Assembly: GCA_029379385.1 (NCBI GenBank)
Contig: CM055607.1
Span: 16,740,001-16,804,000, forward strand
Source of the DNA: Quillaja saponaria
Lineage: Eukaryota > Streptophyta > Magnoliopsida > Fabales > Quillajaceae
Direction: 5' to 3'
DNA length: 64,000 nt
The notes under the pieces were generated by a model that saw only the letters and a list, made by a program, of their open reading frames with translations, had not been told where the DNA came from and searched no databases. This document shows positions 1 through 10,895 of this stretch, piece after piece. The position numbers and the translations under genes are program-made. Numbering within the stretch: the stretch's first letter is position 1; each line of letters begins with the position of its first letter.

Positions 1-129
1 AAAGGGAATGAGGTCCAAAACCTTTTAGATTCTTCAACTACTGACTGCAAAACAAAACTTTTCATGAAATTGTTATATGAATGTTGAAATAAGGAATGGC
101 TACAATATATGTGGGAAATTCAGAAAATT

Positions 130-535
130 AAACTACAAGTTCAAGGAATGGAATGAGGAGTAGAAGATTGAATTTCAAAGCAGGATAATTCACAAGGTTT
201 GAATTAAAAAACTTGTAAATTGATAGAGATTAACTTTATTAGAAACTCAAATCACAGCAAATTGAACACAATAACGGAAATAGATTCAATAACTAAAATA
301 GTAAAGAGCAATTCATTCAAGCAAAGCTATAGATAGTTCTACATAATAGTTACAACTAGTTTATCAAGTTTGCCAGGTAGTTTGTTCTTTTTGATAGGCT
401 TTGTCAGCATATTTCCATGTGTTTCCTTTCTATCCTGGATTGCTTATTTGTTCAGCTGAGTCACCAGAGTCCAAGTTATCCTCAGTCAGTTACCTTCCAC
501 TATCTAACTTAAGTTGAATTTGCATTGATGTTGTA
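130..535 (-). mobile_element. Gypsy-A left (3') LTR, degraded
   Basis: This segment matches 22,588-23,162 in the same orientation. Shared blocks include the stretch around 245-330 with 22,665-22,735, and the stretch around 365-535 with 22,985-23,162. The left copy has lost about 220 bp in the middle, near 345-360, relative to the right copy. The pol tail of a minus-strand chromovirus begins immediately to its right, so this is the 3' LTR of that element. The left edge is soft because similarity fades near 130-170. Bases 1-129 hold nothing I recognise. Confidence 0.7.
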
Positions 536-772
536 TTAATACTTTCCTTATCAATTTAACCCTGTCCTCAAGATTGAGCACAAGATGTTGATTGCAGAAG
601 TCATTAAAATTTTCCTATGGCAATTCTTTAGGAGGTAAGACCTTGCCATAGAACCAAAATTTAAGGGATCTTAGTGAAATTCTGCCAAATTCTTCTAGAA
701 GCTACGTAGCAGCAGGAGTGAAAGAGAGGTCATTATTATGAGAACATGATTATCTAGCATATATTTTAGGAT
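536..772 (-). pseudogene. Gypsy-A pol C-terminus with chromodomain remnant
   Basis: Read on the minus strand, about 690 down to 555, the translation resembles the end of a chromovirus integrase: a 'VL(V)xWxGLPPxxxTWE' like stretch with one stop, followed by an N-L-E-D-[RK]-V-K tail just before the LTR. That tail and the abutting LTR are the usual layout of plant chromoviruses, where the integrase ends in a chromodomain. Only the last ~80 codons remain. The rest of pol between here and the RT core at 4.23 kb is missing and a plus-strand Tekay-like fragment sits in its place. Not functional. Confidence 0.65.
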
Positions 773-774
773 GT

Positions 775-2399
775 TGTACACAAACTATTATGATTACGTA
801 AATCATGAATTTTCATGGGACAAGTTAAAATAAGATATTAATTAAATATATATATATAGGTGATTTAATGCTAACTTAAATTAAATTTAAAACAAATAAA
901 TTCTAATACATATGTAAATGTATGTAAATAAAATGCTTATTCTCATTTTATAAAGTGTTGATGTGGACTTAGAGTCCACTTTATAAAATTTTGTTGGAAA
1001 TTATATAAATTATATCTACATAAATAACTGAAAGTAGAATTAACTTACACCACTTATTAATTAAATAATCAATCATGCACCTAATATATTATTATTATAG
1101 CTTTATTTTGTAGCCAAACTTATCAACTAACTTTGCCTTGATATTTATCTTTCTTTCTATCTCCCTCAACTAGCCATGTGATCTCTTTTGTTCTTCCAAC
1201 TTTCACCGGCAAGCTTCCTTAGATTAATAGTGTAAAATTTTTTTTGGTTAAGTAAGTTTAAGCTCTGGAGTATGCTGAGGATATTTTGACACCCTCGCAG
1301 GCTAGACGAATTGACGAATCCCATCTTTGAGCCTTGTGAGTGAATTACATGCCCTTTGATTATTAGACTATTATGTGCAATGATATGTATGCTTGAATTG
1401 AAGTGTTATATTAAGAAATAAGCAAGTACAGTATTTGAGTGATTTAATTGGATTATATTTGTTTGATATTGGTTGTGGTTGATAAAGGCTAACAAATTGA
1501 GATTTTTTTGAGAAATGATTTTTATTTTCGAAATTGATATCTAGGTGCACCTAGGATATTCTAAATTAAATTTATTAGATATTCTGATAAATATTTTAAA
1601 AATTGAGTATTCAGCCCCGATGGGATAGATTATGTAAATAGAATTAATCTATTGTGTAAGCGCATAAATGCCCGATGGGAGTGATATTATTGTGCAGGGC
1701 TGATTTACTTGTTGGCCCTTTGTTTGATTAAATGTTATGATTTCTATTTTGAAAATTGTGACATAAATGAATTGTGATCATATGATAATTATATTTATGT
1801 ACGTGCATAAGTAAATTTAGACATAAGATTAAGTTATAAAATATGTATTGTGTGATGCTGGTACTCTTAGGGTACGTGGTTTGCTCACTGAGTTCTTGTG
1901 ACTCACTTTTTTCTTTGGGTAATTTTTTTAGTTTCTAGGAAGCTACAGTTAGCCATGACAGAATTTACTAATTTTCATTTTTGCTACGGTAAGGTATACC
2001 TAAGAAATCGTACACTTAGATAGTAAGAGACGACACTTACAGTCATTTCAAGTGTTTTGCATTATTGTCGTATACTGAATTAACCATGAATTTTTTTATT
2101 TTGTTAGGAGTAAACTCTTCTGTATATTCTAATGCTATGGTTTACTATTGACCTTGTAACGTGATGTATACATGTATTATAGTCAAGTTTCGCTTTACGA
2201 GGAACTATTGTCGAATGTGCAGTGAACGTTTTATGCTTAATAACCGAGTCATGATTTTATTTTACATAAGAATTATTTTATTTGTCATAATTGTAATGTG
2301 TTTAAGAGTAAGGGATGTACAGTGCTTGAGTATCCAGGGTTACGGGAGTATGGTTATTCTTTCCTCCAGCCAGTCATATCCTTATTTGAGGGTGTGACA
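775..2399 (+). mobile_element. Tekay-like Ty3/gypsy 5' LTR
   Basis: The right end is well supported: it finishes GTGTGACA at 2,392-2,399, followed two bases later by a perfect initiator-tRNA-Met primer binding site. Internal features typical of Tekay/Del LTRs are the 'cccgatggga' repeats near 1,615-1,680 and the 'ctcactgagttcttgtgactcac' like palindrome near 1,883-1,907. The left end is uncertain. TGTACACAAAC at 775 is my best candidate because it roughly inverts the right end and lies where Gypsy-A coding similarity stops. No partner LTR is seen in the window. Confidence 0.55.
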
Positions 2400-2402
2400 A
2401 GT

Positions 2403-2414
2403 TGGTATCAGAGC
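2403..2414 (+). other. Primer binding site (tRNA-iMet)
   Basis: TGGTATCAGAGC matches the 3' end complement of plant initiator methionine tRNA, the usual primer for Ty3/gypsy and copia reverse transcription. It sits 3 bp after the LTR end and fixes both the strand and the 3' boundary of the LTR. Confidence 0.9.
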
Positions 2415-2599
2415 ATGGTTAGAGGTCCATGACTGTAAGTATAGGATGTCATTGCTTTGTTCACATACGTTACCTGTGGCATGTGGAGACTTACTGATGT
2501 GTTCTAATTCGTCCCGAAACTTTAAGTTATGATTTATTTAAGTCATTGTCTTTTGCTTTATCTTATAAATGTACATTAAAAATTTTGTGTATTTATTCT

Positions 2600-4226
2600 A
2601 GATATAATGTGAAGTAGTAGCCGTGTTGTCGGCCGAGGAGGGCAGCAGGAGGCTGGCTTCAATCAGGGATCTACCAGTCCCTAGATACCGGCAGTTAGAA
2701 GCAGGGGTCAACGGGGACGCGGTAGAGGCAGAGGCCTAGGTAGGGCTATTGAACCAGTTTAGGTAATAACTCCTGGTCTTGATATAGAGCTGCTAGTGTA
2801 AGAATTAGACCTTGTCCAAAGGATTATCGGTGATTTAGTTGGGATTTTGGCCCAACAGCAGTAGGCTCAGCAACAGCCACTAGTAGCTCCCCTTATTTAG
2901 CCTCAAAAAGAGGCAAACCTTCTCTCTCTAGTTCAGCAGGATTGGGGGATATCTATGACAAGACACAACTTCAGAAAGATGTAGCCCGCCGAGATTTTTT
3001 GGGGTGGACCCAACTCAGGATCTTTATGCTTTCTTGAAGGAGTTAGACAGATTGTGTGTAGATTGAGGATGTGATCATGTTCATGCAGTTCAGTTAGTTA
3101 GCTTTCAGTTATATGATGTGGCTTATGATTATTACAGCAGCGGATTGAGCTTACTCCACTGGCGTGGCTAGAGTTCGGCAGAGCTTTTATAGATCGCTTT
3201 TTACCTGAGAGTGTGAGAGACAAGGATGCTTGGGATTTTGAGCTATTGGTTCAGACAGAAGGCATGTCAGTGGTAGAGTACGAAACTTGATTTACTAGAC
3301 TGTCTCATTTTATCCCGCATTTGGTAGCCAATGAGTAGATGCGAGTGAAGAGATTTGTATATGCTCTAAAGGATTATTTATTCAAATCAGTGTTCGTGTT
3401 GGACACTACTACTTATACTCAGGCTATGGATGCTACTTACCGATTAAAAACTAGGGTGGTGGAGAGACAGTTAGAATGCCAGAGTCATAAAAAAGCAAGA
3501 CAAGAAGGTCCTTCAACCTCTAGAGTTGGCAACTCATGTAAGCCTGAGGGTGAATCTACCTCTGGGTAAGGTTCATTCTGAGGAAGTTTTCAGCCAGGTA
3601 GAAGTCAGATAAAGTGAGGTTCAGGAGCTCAGTTCCAGGGAGGATCATCTAGTGGACCCCGATCATATGAGCTTCCTTATATGCTCTACTTATGGCAATA
3701 GGCATACTGGGCAGTGTAGATAGGGGACAAGTACGTGTTTTAAATGCAGAGTGATGGATCATCGTATTAGAGATTGTTCTTGTTGTGAAGTCAGTCTACT
3801 TCAGCCGAAACTTCTTTATCAGTTAGGGTAAACCTCCATGACCTGCAATACCTACGAGGCCTCCAGGGGTAGGTGGTGGTTTTTCTAGGGTTCTTCATTA
3901 GTAGGTAGGGATCAGGCCTGAGTTTATGCTTTGACGACGCAGTACGCACAGGCTTCTAATGTGATGGTAGCAGGTAATATTTTTATTTGTTCAACTGGTG
4001 CTAAAGTATTGTTTGATTCTAGAGCTAGTCACTCTTTCATATCGCCATATTTTGCTTCCTTTGTGAAGAGAGTAGCTGAGCCTCTTGAAATCCTTTAGCG
4101 GTCTTAACTTCATTGGGGGAAACTATTTTAGCAGACCGATATATACCTTCATGTGAGGTTTTTGTGGGTGATGATAATTATTTGGCGGACTTAATCATAC
4201 TGAATATGATAGAGTATGGTGTGATT
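2600..4226 (+). pseudogene. Tekay-like gag-protease fragment, many stops
   Basis: The translation begins with an R-G-R-G-R-G-R-G-L-G basic tract (~2,710-2,745). It then shows a retrotransposon capsid: '[17 protein letters not shown]' like near 3,165-3,225, then an open stretch at 3,339-3,569 with the 'RFVxALKDxLFKSV' motif. A C-x2-C-x4-H-x4-C zinc knuckle follows near 3,690-3,775. The aspartic protease lies near 3,960-4,060 with the active site altered from D-S-G to D-S-R, and continues to 'DLIILNMxEYGVIL' at ~4,190-4,225. Many stops and frameshifts are present. RT, RNase H and integrase are absent, because the sequence switches at ~4,226 to minus-strand RT of another element. Dead fragment. 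Confidence 0.85.
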
Positions 4227-5081
4227 CTAGACATAAGGTCAAGCTTGGAAATACATAAGCTCTATGTAATTCATCCAAGAGTTCATCAATGGTGGGAATA
4301 GCAAATTGATCTTTGATTGTCACATAATTTAGAGCTTTATAATCCACATAGAAATGCCATGTTCTATATTTCTATTTGACTTGTAAAATTGGGAAGAGAA
4401 AGAGATGTGGCTAGGTTGGATGATGCCTGTAGATAGCATGGACAACACTTGGTTTTCAATTTCAATTGTTTTGGAAATAAGGATATCTATATGGTCTGAC
4501 ATTGATTGGTGTGGTGTTTGGTAGGAGATGAATGTGATGATCAAAGGGTCTTTGAGGTGGCAAGAAGGTAGGAGTTGTGAAGATAGCCTAAAATCCGCTG
4601 AGATTGGATTGTATTTGGGGATAACGTGGAGGAGCATTGTCTTGCTGAAACAAGGAACTTGGAATTGAGTTAGAAGTAATCATCTACAATAAACAATAAG
4701 AAGCAACAATAGAGCTCTAAGTCAGCTTCTGTAAGTAATATAGAGATATAGGACCAACCTGCAACTTAGGATCCCCAGATAACTAAATAACAGTACCATT
4801 CTAGACAAAATCCATTATAATAGCCTTGTAATCCCTCCAAATGGGCCCTAAAGAGGCTAACTAGTGTAACCCCAATACTGCAATGGCCCATTGAACAGGC
4901 AAGATAAAAATAACATTAGGGAAAACATAGCTTTGAATTTTCTAGGGAACCTAAGTGCAACAGGTGCAACATGACATGCATTGACCATTGCCTAAAAGAA
5001 CATCAACGGCCTTACAAGATAGTAAAAGTAAGCCTAACTTGAAAGCAACATGTCATGGCATAAAATTATGAGTGGAACCAT
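4227..5081 (-). pseudogene. Gypsy-A protease-linker-RT N-terminal segment
   Basis: Reading right to left, the protein starts with the second half of an aspartic-protease active site (G-S-T-H-N-F at about 5,064-5,081). It passes through a 'VLGLHWLASLGPI..DYKAIIMDF' segment (about 4,790-4,900) typical of chromovirus proteases, and enters reverse transcriptase. The RT shows 'SDHIDI', 'GIIQPSHISFSSQF' and, after a frameshift, 'FYVDYKALNYVTIKDQFAIPTIDELLDELH' down to a degraded K-L-D-L near 4,235, just short of the RT palm centre. An open stretch on 4,329-4,637 is part of it. The right end is cut by the CACTA element and the left end by the Tekay fragment. Several stops. Confidence 0.85.
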
Positions 5082-5588
5082 CACTATCAGATTTTGCAGT
5101 ATTTGCATCTCCTAAATGTAGACATAGATAATACTTATTTAGACAGAGATACTTATCCGTATCTACTTTAAGATGCAGTTATCCTTGACATAAATAGTAT
5201 TATATGCATCTTCCTTTATGCATTTATGCACTAGACTTCTTGACACCAATAACTTTTGAAAAATTATCGGTAACTACAACATAGATGATAATTTACAAAC
5301 GTTGATAGTTATTGTTATCTGCACTTACTAATGACAGACACAGAAAAGTAAATGGCTGATGCAGATGGGTCAATATTTAATTTTTCTTGTTATTTGCGAC
5401 TGGGAAGTACATTCGTCGATACTTAAACGCATTATTTTTTTTATATTGATTTTGTTAAATTATAACTGTAAATACTTGTTCAAAAGGATATTTTATGTTT
5501 ACAATCAAACTTGATATAAATAAAATATTATTTTACAAAAGATCATAATAAAAATATTTACAATATATTTAATATATAATATATTGAT

Positions 5589-7260
5589 CTAAAAAACATC
5601 TTCTAACTCAGGTGCATTTTCATGATCTTCATCTTGCTCGTCATATTGCTGACTAAGGTGTGACAGACCTAAAGTAAGAGGTGTAACATAAAATAATTAA
5701 AATAAATATGTTATAAGTTATACTTAACTTGATATGCATAAAAGTTAAAACTTAAGATAACTTTAATCAATTTCACCAGTTTTGCTCTCGGAACCTTATT
5801 TTACAAAGCTTTTGATTTGAAACTCTAACTTAAGCATAAAATCTTAACTGATAATCCAAACGATATTTTTGTTTCTTCTTACAGATTTATTCATCCCGTG
5901 CTGGTACTCTTAAATTTCAGAACGGACTTATACTTCATGATTTTACCCCTCCAGACCTTATTTTTTATGCTTTTGCCTCGAAACTCTAACCTAAGTATAA
6001 AATCTTAACTGTTAAGCAAAATGATGTTTCATTTCTTTCTACAGGTCTTATTATCTCCCCAATCATGCGAGTACTCTCAGAATCCTGAACGGACATTTAA
6101 ATAACCGTTTTGTAATCGAACCCTATTTTGCAAACCTTTAGCTTTAAAACTCTAATTTGGGCATAAATTATTAACAATTGATTCAAATGTCATTTTTTTT
6201 CTTCCTACAGATCTTATTTATCCCCACGGTTGTTCTAGTACTCTTGGATTTTTGAAAAACTTATAATTGACAGTTTTGCCCCCAAAGTCCATTTTTACAA
6301 AGATTTTGTCTAGAAACTCTAATTTGGGAATACAATTCTAACCGTTAATCCAAATGACATTATATTCTTTATGCAGGTCTTATTTATGTCTGCGATCGTG
6401 TTAACACTTTTGGATTCCATAATGGGCTTGTAAATGACCATTTGCACCTGAAGACAATTTTATAAAGCTTTTGTCTCAAAACTCTAACTTGAGCATAAAA
6501 TCCTAACCGTTGATCTAAATGACATTCTATTTCTTTTTACAAGTATTATTCATCCCTAAAGTCAGTGCTGGTACTCTCAAATTCCTGAACGGACTTGTAC
6601 TTGATCATTTTACTCCCGAAACCTATTTTACAAAGTCTTTATCTTGAAACTCTAACTTGGTCTTAAAATCCTAACCTTTAAGCCAACTGACATTCCATTT
6701 CTTCCTAAAGATCTTATTTGTTCTCATTGTTGTGCCAGTACTCTGGAATCCAAAATAGACTTCTAAATGATTGAAACACATGCATAGTTTTTGTCAGTTG
6801 CCCAAATGTCATTTTTTTTCTACCTGCAAGTCTTATTTAACTCTATGGACGTTGCGACATGGTCATCTAGTCCTTAGGACTAGTAAATGAGCATTTTGCC
6901 TCCTGAACCCTAAAAAGTCTAAGTTTATAACTTGAAACACATTAGCTTGCATATTTTTTCCATTCATGACATTCTGTTTCTTCTTATAAGTCTTATTTAA
7001 TATTACAGACGCGACGGTATTGTCATCTCATCCTCAGTTTTTGTAAATGACCGTTTTACCTCTCGAACCCTAGATAGGTTAAGTTTATAACTTGAAACTC
7101 TAAGTTAAACCATAAAATCGTAACTGTTGATCCAAATGAATATAAATTTTGAAAAAGAAATTAAAAGAAAATGTAGCTCAGATGATTGAGGTGGTGGTGT
7201 TGGAGGCGGTGATTGTAGCTCCTACTCTCTCAAGCTCTCTCCAAACAAAATCATGAACAA
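5589..7260 (-). pseudogene. TnpA-like C-terminal exons of CACTA-1
   Basis: Two minus-strand pieces match the 3' end of the TnpA-like gene in CACTA-2. The upstream one (about 7,260 to 7,180) ends in a proline-rich P-P-P-T-P-P-P-Q-S-S stretch. The downstream one (about 5,660 to 5,589) encodes an acidic tail, Q-Q-Y-D-E-Q-D-E-D-H-E-N, ending E-D-V-F-stop. The tandem array lies between them and would form the intron, although the donor here reads GA rather than GT. The N-terminal and Transposase_24 exons found in CACTA-2 are missing, so this copy makes no TnpA. Confidence 0.6.
5760..7140 (+). repeat. Tandem array of ~166-bp monomers (about 8 copies)
   Basis: A recurring block 'aaacTCTAACtt(g/a)gGCATAAaATC.TAACcgTTgATCCAAAtGACATt..TTTCTTcCTACAGgTCTTATT' restarts near 5,884, 6,045, 6,211, 6,377, 6,543, 6,711, 6,830 and 6,990. 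Spacing is 160-168 bp except for one shortened unit of ~119 bp. The monomer is clearly the same as the ~168-bp unit at 33.66-36.08 kb and lies in the same place and orientation within the related element CACTA-2. Confidence 0.88.
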
Positions 7261-8653
7261 TAGTAGAAAAAAGAATATAAATACAAGCTACTTTCAAGTC
7301 AACAACAACATAAACCTCAGCAAAGGCTCCAGACAACTATAGAAAACATGTACAATTAGACTAGGACTAGCATGGATTAATTTTGAATAAGTTAATGGTT
7401 AGAAATGACATTTATGTTTGAGAAATTTTATATCTAACTAAAACAGGTATCCAGTATAGAACTTGTTTTAAGTTTAAAGCGTGCATCAACCAAATAAACA
7501 CAGATTTGTATGAGTCATGACATTAAAATATCCAAAAAGGTTGCAAACAAAGTAAATAGACACTTTAACAAGGTATATATAACCATAAAAAAAGTTACTA
7601 GATAGAATATAGCCCATCATGACATCTCAAAAACCCGATCCACAGGATTGTCCTCTATATTCTTTTAGTTTAGATCCCTCCCTGATGTCCCTAAAACGTA
7701 GGCATCCAACAAAGAAAGAAACAGCAGGAAATCATTTTTGAAACTTGTTAATTCCCAATTTATATCTGGCATTACCCCCATCATCACAAGTATGTAGGTT
7801 TGAAGTTTCCAATTGAAATGCAATAAAGTGCTAAGAACATCAATACGCAACGCACTTGCTTGTTAACCATAATCTATTTATGTATAAATAGGAAGTGACA
7901 AGGCTGGGTTCCCATTACAAATAAAGTGAGGGTCATTCCATGACATTAATAAAGTTAAAAATCAAGATACACCTGAGGAAAAAAAATCTTTAAACATATA
8001 AGGATACACAACCCAGTAGAATCACTAGCAATTTTAGTATTTAATCGTGTTTTCACTATATCAATGGGTTTTAAAGTTCAACTAATTTATGTTATGTATA
8101 AAGAAATTGCTTAAGACTGTTATGTATTTGTGTTTGTACAAATACCACCACTCAGACCTACATTTTACTGAAACCAGACTTCCTAACCAAAGCTTCACAA
8201 GGGGAAGAAAAAAATAAAAAAGACATCATTTAGATTAACATCAAGATTGATGTATGGAAAATAATAATAATAATAGAGTATCTTCACAGTCAGCTTCCTC
8301 AAGTGTTATTTTTCTTCCTCCAATATAAAAACCCAAAAAAAAAATAAATAAATAAAAAACTGAAAAAAAAATACCTTGTAAAACCAATTAGATGGTCTAG
8401 GAAAGTAACTTCCAACAAATAAAATTCGAGGCATATGAACAAGGCAAACCACGAGTACTCTAGTGAAAATTTTCAACAATGCTGGTTAAGTTTCAAAGGG
8501 AGAGAAAGGTCATTGCAGAGAAAAGAAGGGGGAAGGAGAAAGCAAATTTACATGTTAAGTTTCAATTTGGAAAAAATTATCTGCATCTACCACTCTAGAT
8601 GTAAGTACATAAGTGGTAGACATAGATACATATAATTTTAAATAAAATAATAG
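7261..8653. other. CACTA-1 interior without recognisable coding sequence
   Basis: I see no conserved protein here. The right part (about 8,470-8,640) resembles the right subterminal region of CACTA-2 (39,790-39,900): a purine-rich 'ggagagaaa' stretch followed by the TCTGC/GTAGA type subterminal motifs. Short poly-A and (AAT)n tracts occur at 8,258-8,275 and 8,335-8,372. Confidence 0.5.
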
Positions 8654-9978
8654 GCTTAATTATACTTTTGGTCCTTGTAGTTTATATTTAGGTATTAGTC
8701 CCTCCTATTTCAATTGCTGCAATTGGGTCCCTCCATAGTTTCATTTGATATAATTGGATCCCTACCTTTAAGTGTTATTTAAAGTAACACTAATGATAGT
8801 AACGTGGTGTCCATGTGACATAGTTGATCAATAAAAAATAACCACTTAATAGGTATAGAAATTTATTTATAAATTATTTTAAAAAAAATTAAATTAAATT
8901 TATAAAAACAAATTAAATTTTTTCTTTCTTTATCTTTTTCACCACCACCAGTCTACCCAGATTCCTCCATAGCCATCAAATTCACAAACCCCAAATCATC
9001 TCTAAAACCAATCGTCTTTCATGTTTATCTCCTCTCTCTCTCTGGCATTCTCTTATCCAAATCGAAATCTAGAAATTTTAAATTTTGACTGATTTAGATG
9101 CTAGGTAAGAATTTAATATTTCAATTTCATAATTCAAATTCCTAACCTCATTTTAGTTTTAGATATGGAATTTTTTGATTGAAGTCTCCAATTTCTTAGA
9201 TTCAAGTATTGACAGAAATGGAAAGATCGTGCACTTTACTAGTTCGCTTCGACAAATTTACTTCAGCTTTGGCTAACGAAATCAAAGAAACCCTTGAAGG
9301 CAAAAATATGGATGCCAAGATTGACGCTATAAAGAACGTCATTATGCTTTTGCTCAATGACGAAACTATACCTCAACTCTTCATCACCATCATTCGCTAT
9401 ATGCTTCCTTTTGAGGACCATACAATTCAGAAGCTTCTCCTTCTTAATAAGAAGATCATTGATAAGACTGATTCTAAATGGAAGGCTCTTCCAGAAATAA
9501 TCCTCATTTGCCAAAAAAAAGCCTTACAACCATTAGTCATCTATCAAACCTAGAAGATTTATTCTTTCTTAGTTAAATTGATAGTCACTCATACCATCAA
9601 TGATAGTCATGCAGCTAAAGTTTGATGGTGCCTTGGTGGTGATGGTAGGGAGGGAGAAGATAAGGGTTTTATTTATTTTTTGTTTCATATTTTTTAAATT
9701 CTTAATACCATGTTTTTTATTTTTTATAAAATGTTTAGTGGTAACTTTTTTATAAATTTATACAAAACAAGTGTCTACTTTTTATTGGTTAAATATATAA
9801 ATTGGGTTGTCCACCTCATCTTTTGTTAAGCACGTCACCCATATTAGTGTTAATTTAGACAGGAAGGACCTAATTGCATTAAATTAAATTTGGAAGAGAT
9901 TCAATTGTAACAATTAAAACTGTAAGGACGAAAGTGAACTCAAATTTAATTTATAGGGACCAATAGTATAATTAAGTC
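8654..9978 (+). mobile_element. Pack-MULE (non-autonomous Mutator-like element)
   Basis: Long terminal inverted repeats begin GGCTTAATTATACTTTTGG at 8,654 and end GTATAATTAAGTC at 9,978. Similarity between the inverted ends continues for roughly 150-200 bp. The element is flanked by an exact 9-bp duplication, AAAATAATA, at 8,645-8,653 and 9,979-9,987, which is the size typical of Mutator-like elements. It encodes no transposase but carries a host-gene fragment (see 9,105-9,553), so it fits the definition of a Pack-MULE. It lies within CACTA-1. Confidence 0.93.
9105..9553 (+). pseudogene. Captured coatomer beta-subunit (beta-COP) 5' fragment
   Basis: From the ATG at 9,218 the reading frame encodes about 95 residues with very strong resemblance to the N-terminus of plant coatomer subunit beta, a COPI vesicle-coat protein: an M-E-[RK]-S-C-[TS]-L-L-V start, an A-L-A-N-E-I-K-E segment, then Q-L-F-I-T-I-I-R-Y and D-H-T-I-Q-K-L-L-L-L, ending in L-I-C-Q before it diverges to a stop at 9,551-9,553. 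The full protein is over 900 residues, so only about a tenth is present. Upstream, GTAAGA at 9,105 and GACAG at 9,211-9,215 look like the donor and acceptor of a 5'-UTR intron. Genomic DNA was therefore probably captured rather than cDNA. The in-frame ATG at 9,209 falls inside that intron and is unlikely to be the native start. Confidence 0.9.
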
Positions 9979-10177
9979 AAAATAATATTTCATTTATGCA
10001 GATAATAAAATGGCACACATAAATAATCTTGCCTAAAATAGCGATAAAATTAAACTAGTCTATGTATCTTTAAAATAGCATATGCATCTGCGTTTAAATT
10101 TTTATAAAAAATTTTACGTCTGCGTATCTAAGTCTACTAAAAAACTGGCACATGTATGATAATTTCTTGTAATGCAT

Positions 10178-10890
10178 CATCAATGAGGATCTATAATTAG
10201 TGGGAATCAACATAGCTCATCAATATGAAAGTCTTAAAGATGCCAGAGAGGGCCAACAAACTAACTTCAGGTGGTAGTGACTCTTGAACAGGATCTAGAT
10301 CCTTAGGAACAATATTAAGATCATTAATGCCCTTAGCGTTAAAAGAAAATATGAGGGAAAATTTACTTTTGCATCACAGTTATAACACAAACCTTTGCCC
10401 TTGCAAACCCTCAACTTTGGAAGAGTCAATTTCTTGATGGGAATAACATAAGAAGAAATAGGTGGAGAACAAGAAGCATGTGGTTTAGAAGAGGAGATAA
10501 CTGAGGGAGGTACAATGGAATTGAAAGGGAAAGTTGGTTTGAAGGTTTAAAATTTTTTTCAAATCAAGACATTTTTCTACATGTAATTTAGCTAGATTCA
10601 TAGCATGTTGTAAAGATTGAGGTTGAGCAATTTTTACCTTAATTTTGATTTCGGGTTTCAGGCATGCAATGAAAATGTTATGTAGCATATCAGCTGGTAC
10701 CCAGTGGACTTTAGTGGTTAAGGTTTCAAAACTAGACTGATATTGGGACTTAAAGCTAGTTTGAACCAATTTAACCAGTGACTCCTTATTATCAGTAAAT
10801 AAAGGGGGACAAAAAACATAGAGTTAAGGCATCTAAAAGAACCTTTACAATTATGAATATGACCATTAGCATGCATCCATTGATACCATG
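10178..10890 (-). pseudogene. Gypsy-A gag C-terminal part and start of protease
   Basis: Minus-strand translation begins at the Gypsy-B insertion with W-Y-Q-W-M-H-A-N-G, a classic mid-gag motif (about 10,855-10,886). It then enters an open stretch at 10,485-10,769 with 'YQSSFETLTTKVHWVPADMLHN' and 'QPQSLQHAMNLAKLHVEK', both standard chromovirus capsid features. A partial zinc knuckle (G-L-C-Y-N-C) follows near 10,395. Then comes 'PEVSLLALSGI' and finally L-I-D, the first half of the protease active site, at the CACTA-1 border. Scattered stops and frameshifts. The gag N-terminus is at 22,124-22,556, displaced by Gypsy-B. Confidence 0.85.
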
Positions 10891-10895
10891 TTAAG

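Larger units (their letters stand above)
5082..10174 (-). mobile_element. CACTA-1: non-autonomous CACTA (En/Spm) transposon
   Basis: The element starts CACTATCAG at 5,082 and ends TTTCTTGTAATG at 10,174. It is flanked by the same 3-bp duplication, CAT, at 5,079-5,081 and 10,175-10,177, as expected for CACTA elements. Both ends hold scattered short motifs of the (A/G)TCTGC(A/G)TCTGC type, probable subterminal transposase-binding repeats (5,100-5,430 and 8,570-8,640/10,060-10,150). Inside are an array of ~166-bp repeats, two exons related to the TnpA-like gene of CACTA-2, and a nested Mutator-like element. No TnpD transposase is present. The strand follows the TnpA-like exons. Confidence 0.88.

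Noticed and set aside
5760..7140. CRISPR-like array
   Set aside because: The repeats are direct ~166-bp tandem units without distinct spacers, in a plant genome.
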